From contig JAUVGM010000115.1 of NCBI GenBank assembly GCA_030593785.1, forward strand, positions 1-7,211: a stretch of 7,211 bases of DNA, read 5' to 3'. A program made the position numbers and the translations under genes. Of this stretch, positions 6,901 to 7,211 are shown piece by piece. Under the pieces are notes generated by a model, which worked only from the letters and a program-made list of their open reading frames with translations, was not told the DNA's origin and made no database searches. Source of the stretch: Gammaproteobacteria bacterium (GTDB lineage Bacteria; Pseudomonadota; Gammaproteobacteria; UBA6429; Thiohalophilaceae). Position 1 is the stretch's first letter; each line of letters begins with the position of its first letter.

Positions 6901-6996
6901 CCAGAAGGTGCACGTAGCATTCTGGACGAGGTAATGGATGAGGGAAGCAGTACACAAAAAGAAGAAGCGCAATCGTTATTGGGACAAATTGCGTAA
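3922..6996 (+). CDS. fimV: FimV-family inner-membrane LysM/TPR protein
   Basis: FimV proteins are inner-membrane hubs that bind peptidoglycan and, in Pseudomonas and relatives, are needed for type IV pilus secretin assembly, twitching and polar organisation. The 1024 residues read in order: signal peptide 1-29 (cut likely VQA|LG); conserved FimV N-terminal domain about 30-137 (LGFGGIKLKSSLNEKLNAEV; MNWKNGRMLREY); Glu/Pro/Val/Ala linker about 146-258; LysM domain about 302-359 (NLWNIAEKLR, LKVGHVLRID); coiled coil about 437-503; second Glu/Pro linker about 508-577; Gly-rich hydrophobic stretch 580-598; membrane span about 604-624 followed by KRRR; cytoplasmic TPR-like region about 686-752 (AYGRYEAAEERLNEAV); acidic DFNLD repeats 830-963; FimV C-terminal domain about 980-1024 (LDLAKAYIDMGDPEGARSIL). 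The start may instead be the ATG at 3940, giving a more typical 25-residue signal peptide region. Position next to usg and truA is the usual one. Confidence 0.96.
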   Translation: MKWRVVMLRKLAVFIVSAGLTMSPLSVQALGFGGIKLKSSLNEKLNAEVSLLSATANDVQSLTIKLATEEAFLRSGIDRTALLNKLKFKVKQDNDGEYYIHVTTSESVREPFMNFLLEMNWKNGRMLREYTMLIDPPGRAPKQIAEPAPVIAETISPEPEVEFEEPAAEIEEATLFVEPVAEIETTPEVDFEPSAIIEEEPVAVIEDEPVAEEEPVVAVEEEVAVEEEPVAETEAVIEVEPVAEVVEAEPAVEPEVEEAFVGDDIWPRIPLAAYGADDTAAPEEPMVTEVAEEEGELGDLDYGITKANDNLWNIAEKLRQGDDSVSVYQVMMALLKSNPDAFIDNNVHRLKVGHVLRIDDPTVLTSISRKEAANSFIEQTDSWNSYRQQVAEAAGVQPIMAGEAMAESEAAPTETTGELTLSSPDGKSLTTGGGSNEETLSNDLATMQEQLRQAKSDSGTMRTRNVELNNKLQSLEDELNRLQRSLSVKDDELAALQQQLSSLGQQSAVEAPPVVTEEPAKPEVAEEPVQPEVAEPVVEEPAAPEVTEPVAEEPATPEVVEPVAEVQPEEPAAPAAEQGIMDTVMGILASVGGIVAGLNLGSDSLLFIAAPILLVLLIIVAIVIKRRRQGDNFQESILTGAATASAAEGAGTVSGDSTTFSEESSFLSDFAMSGASAIEADDSEVDPLTEADVFMAYGRYEAAEERLNEAVQNEPDRMELRAKLLELHHATQNKDAFEAAAEDFYASLGGTDNPLWDKVVSMGSEIAPANPLFNQGGGAADIPATSEVPAIDDPGMAMTDSQVMDIGLETGVFAAAELGGATEASGDDMDFNLDLGDMGESTADEPDMDFNLDIGGDASAEEPAADLDFNLDMGTTESADEAVTEDVGLDFNLDIGGDDAAAEEPAADMDFNLDMGTTESADAGGLDFDLDIGSGETETETADAGLDFDTGGSDEGSLDLNLDASDTADADLGGGDEVGTKLDLAKAYIDMGDPEGARSILDEVMDEGSSTQKEEAQSLLGQIA
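6409..6810 (+). repeat. DFNLD-type acidic repeat array inside fimV, with an internal duplication
   Basis: Codons 830-963 contain eight copies or variants of a D-F-N-L-D motif, starting at residues 830, 849, 868, 890, 910, 927 (DFDLD), 947 (DFDTG) and 959 (DLNLD), mostly 17-22 residues apart. Within this, residues 849-880 (6466-6561) and 890-922 (6589-6687) are near copies, both reading DFNLDIGGD, then AEEPAAD, DFNLDMG and TTESAD, with one extra codon in the second copy. DNA identity is also visible, though with many synonymous changes, so the duplication is not very recent. Confidence 0.85.
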
Positions 6997-7045
6997 AGCT
7001 CTACTTTAAGTTGGTTAGGTGATATAGGTTTTACCTTTAGAGCTT
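6996..7045 (+). repeat. inverted repeat directly after the fimV stop
   Basis: AAGCTCTA (6996-7003, starting in the stop codon) is exactly complementary to TAGAGCTT (7038-7045), and AGGT-TTT-ACCT (7026-7036) makes a small hairpin inside. No U-tract follows. It may protect the fimV 3' end or be chance; the true terminator is the next feature. Confidence 0.35.
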
Positions 7046-7058
7046 GCAACTTATATTT

Positions 7059-7089
7059 AAAGCCACACCCATATTGGTGTGGCTTTCTT
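7059..7089 (+). terminator. Rho-independent terminator after fimV
   Basis: AAAGCCACACC (7059-7069) pairs perfectly with GGTGTGGCTTT (7076-7086) over 11 bp around a six-base loop, followed by a T-rich tail (TTTCTTGTTTCT from 7084). The stem core is GC-rich in an AT-rich setting. It would end the fimV transcript and separate it from truA. The A-run on the left side could let it work in both directions. Confidence 0.9.
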
Positions 7090-7125
7090 GTTTCTAACTT
7101 TAGGATATAAATAAAGTACATTAAT

Positions 7126-7211
7126 ATGAGAATTGCTTTAGGCATAGAATATGATGGTCGTGCATTTTGTGGATGGCAGTTTCAAGACCATTCACCATCA
7201 GTGCAAGAGGC
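7126..7211 (+). CDS. truA: tRNA pseudouridine38-40 synthase, N-terminal part (3' end cut by window)
   Basis: TruA converts uridines 38-40 of the tRNA anticodon arm to pseudouridine in the cytoplasm. Only 28 codons are inside the window, but they read MRIALGIEYDGRAFCGWQ followed by SVQE, which matches the TruA N-terminal signature (ALGIEYDGxxxxGWQ...SVQ). The catalytic aspartate lies further downstream and cannot be checked. The ATG at 7126 fits the family start; only a weak AAAG (7113-7116) precedes it as a ribosome binding site. It lies after the fimV terminator, so it probably needs its own promoter in the short gap or read-through. truA next to usg/fimV is a common order. Confidence 0.93.
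   Translation, partial: MRIALGIEYDGRAFCGWQFQDHSPSVQE

Noticed and set aside
6380..6955. Overlapping frames within the fimV repeat tail (+ strand 6380-6571 and - strand 6653-6955)
   Set aside because: They are shadow translations of the repeated GATTTTAATCTTGAT-type sequence, low in complexity and without a plausible start signal.

Overview
The window is a chromosomal housekeeping segment from a moderately AT-rich gammaproteobacterium. The gene order leuD - leuB - asd - asd-like/usg - fimV - truA, all on the + strand, is the arrangement known from Pseudomonas and related Gammaproteobacteria. FimV with a LysM domain, one membrane span and a TPR/FimV C-terminal domain also points to that class. 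The genus cannot be named from this sequence alone.

Layout: the 3' end of leuD (1-293); a 164-bp gap holding a small hairpin and an 87-bp nested inverted-repeat element (342-428); leuB (458-1528); a 144-bp gap almost filled by a second, unrelated inverted-repeat element (1538-1636); asd, with its start best placed at 1673 (1673-2785); six bases later a second gene of the aspartate-semialdehyde dehydrogenase superfamily (2792-3814); a 107-bp leader with a 14-bp stem just before the ribosome binding site; fimV (3922-6996); a 3' region with a weak inverted repeat and a strong intrinsic terminator (7059-7089); and the first 28 codons of truA (7126 to the window end).

Functionally, LeuD and LeuB perform consecutive steps of leucine synthesis. 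Asd makes aspartate semialdehyde, the branch point to lysine/diaminopimelate, threonine and methionine. The second Asd-like protein keeps the four core catalytic positions but has lost most of the glycine pattern of the coenzyme loop. FimV is an inner-membrane, peptidoglycan-binding hub protein linked in other bacteria to type IV pili, twitching and polar organisation. TruA modifies tRNA anticodon arms.

I found no phage, transposase, CRISPR, toxin-antitoxin or other defence genes, and no clear new system. The points most worth a second look are the two different non-coding inverted-repeat elements, the unusual Asd paralogue, the fimV leader stem, and the repeat-built acidic tail of FimV.
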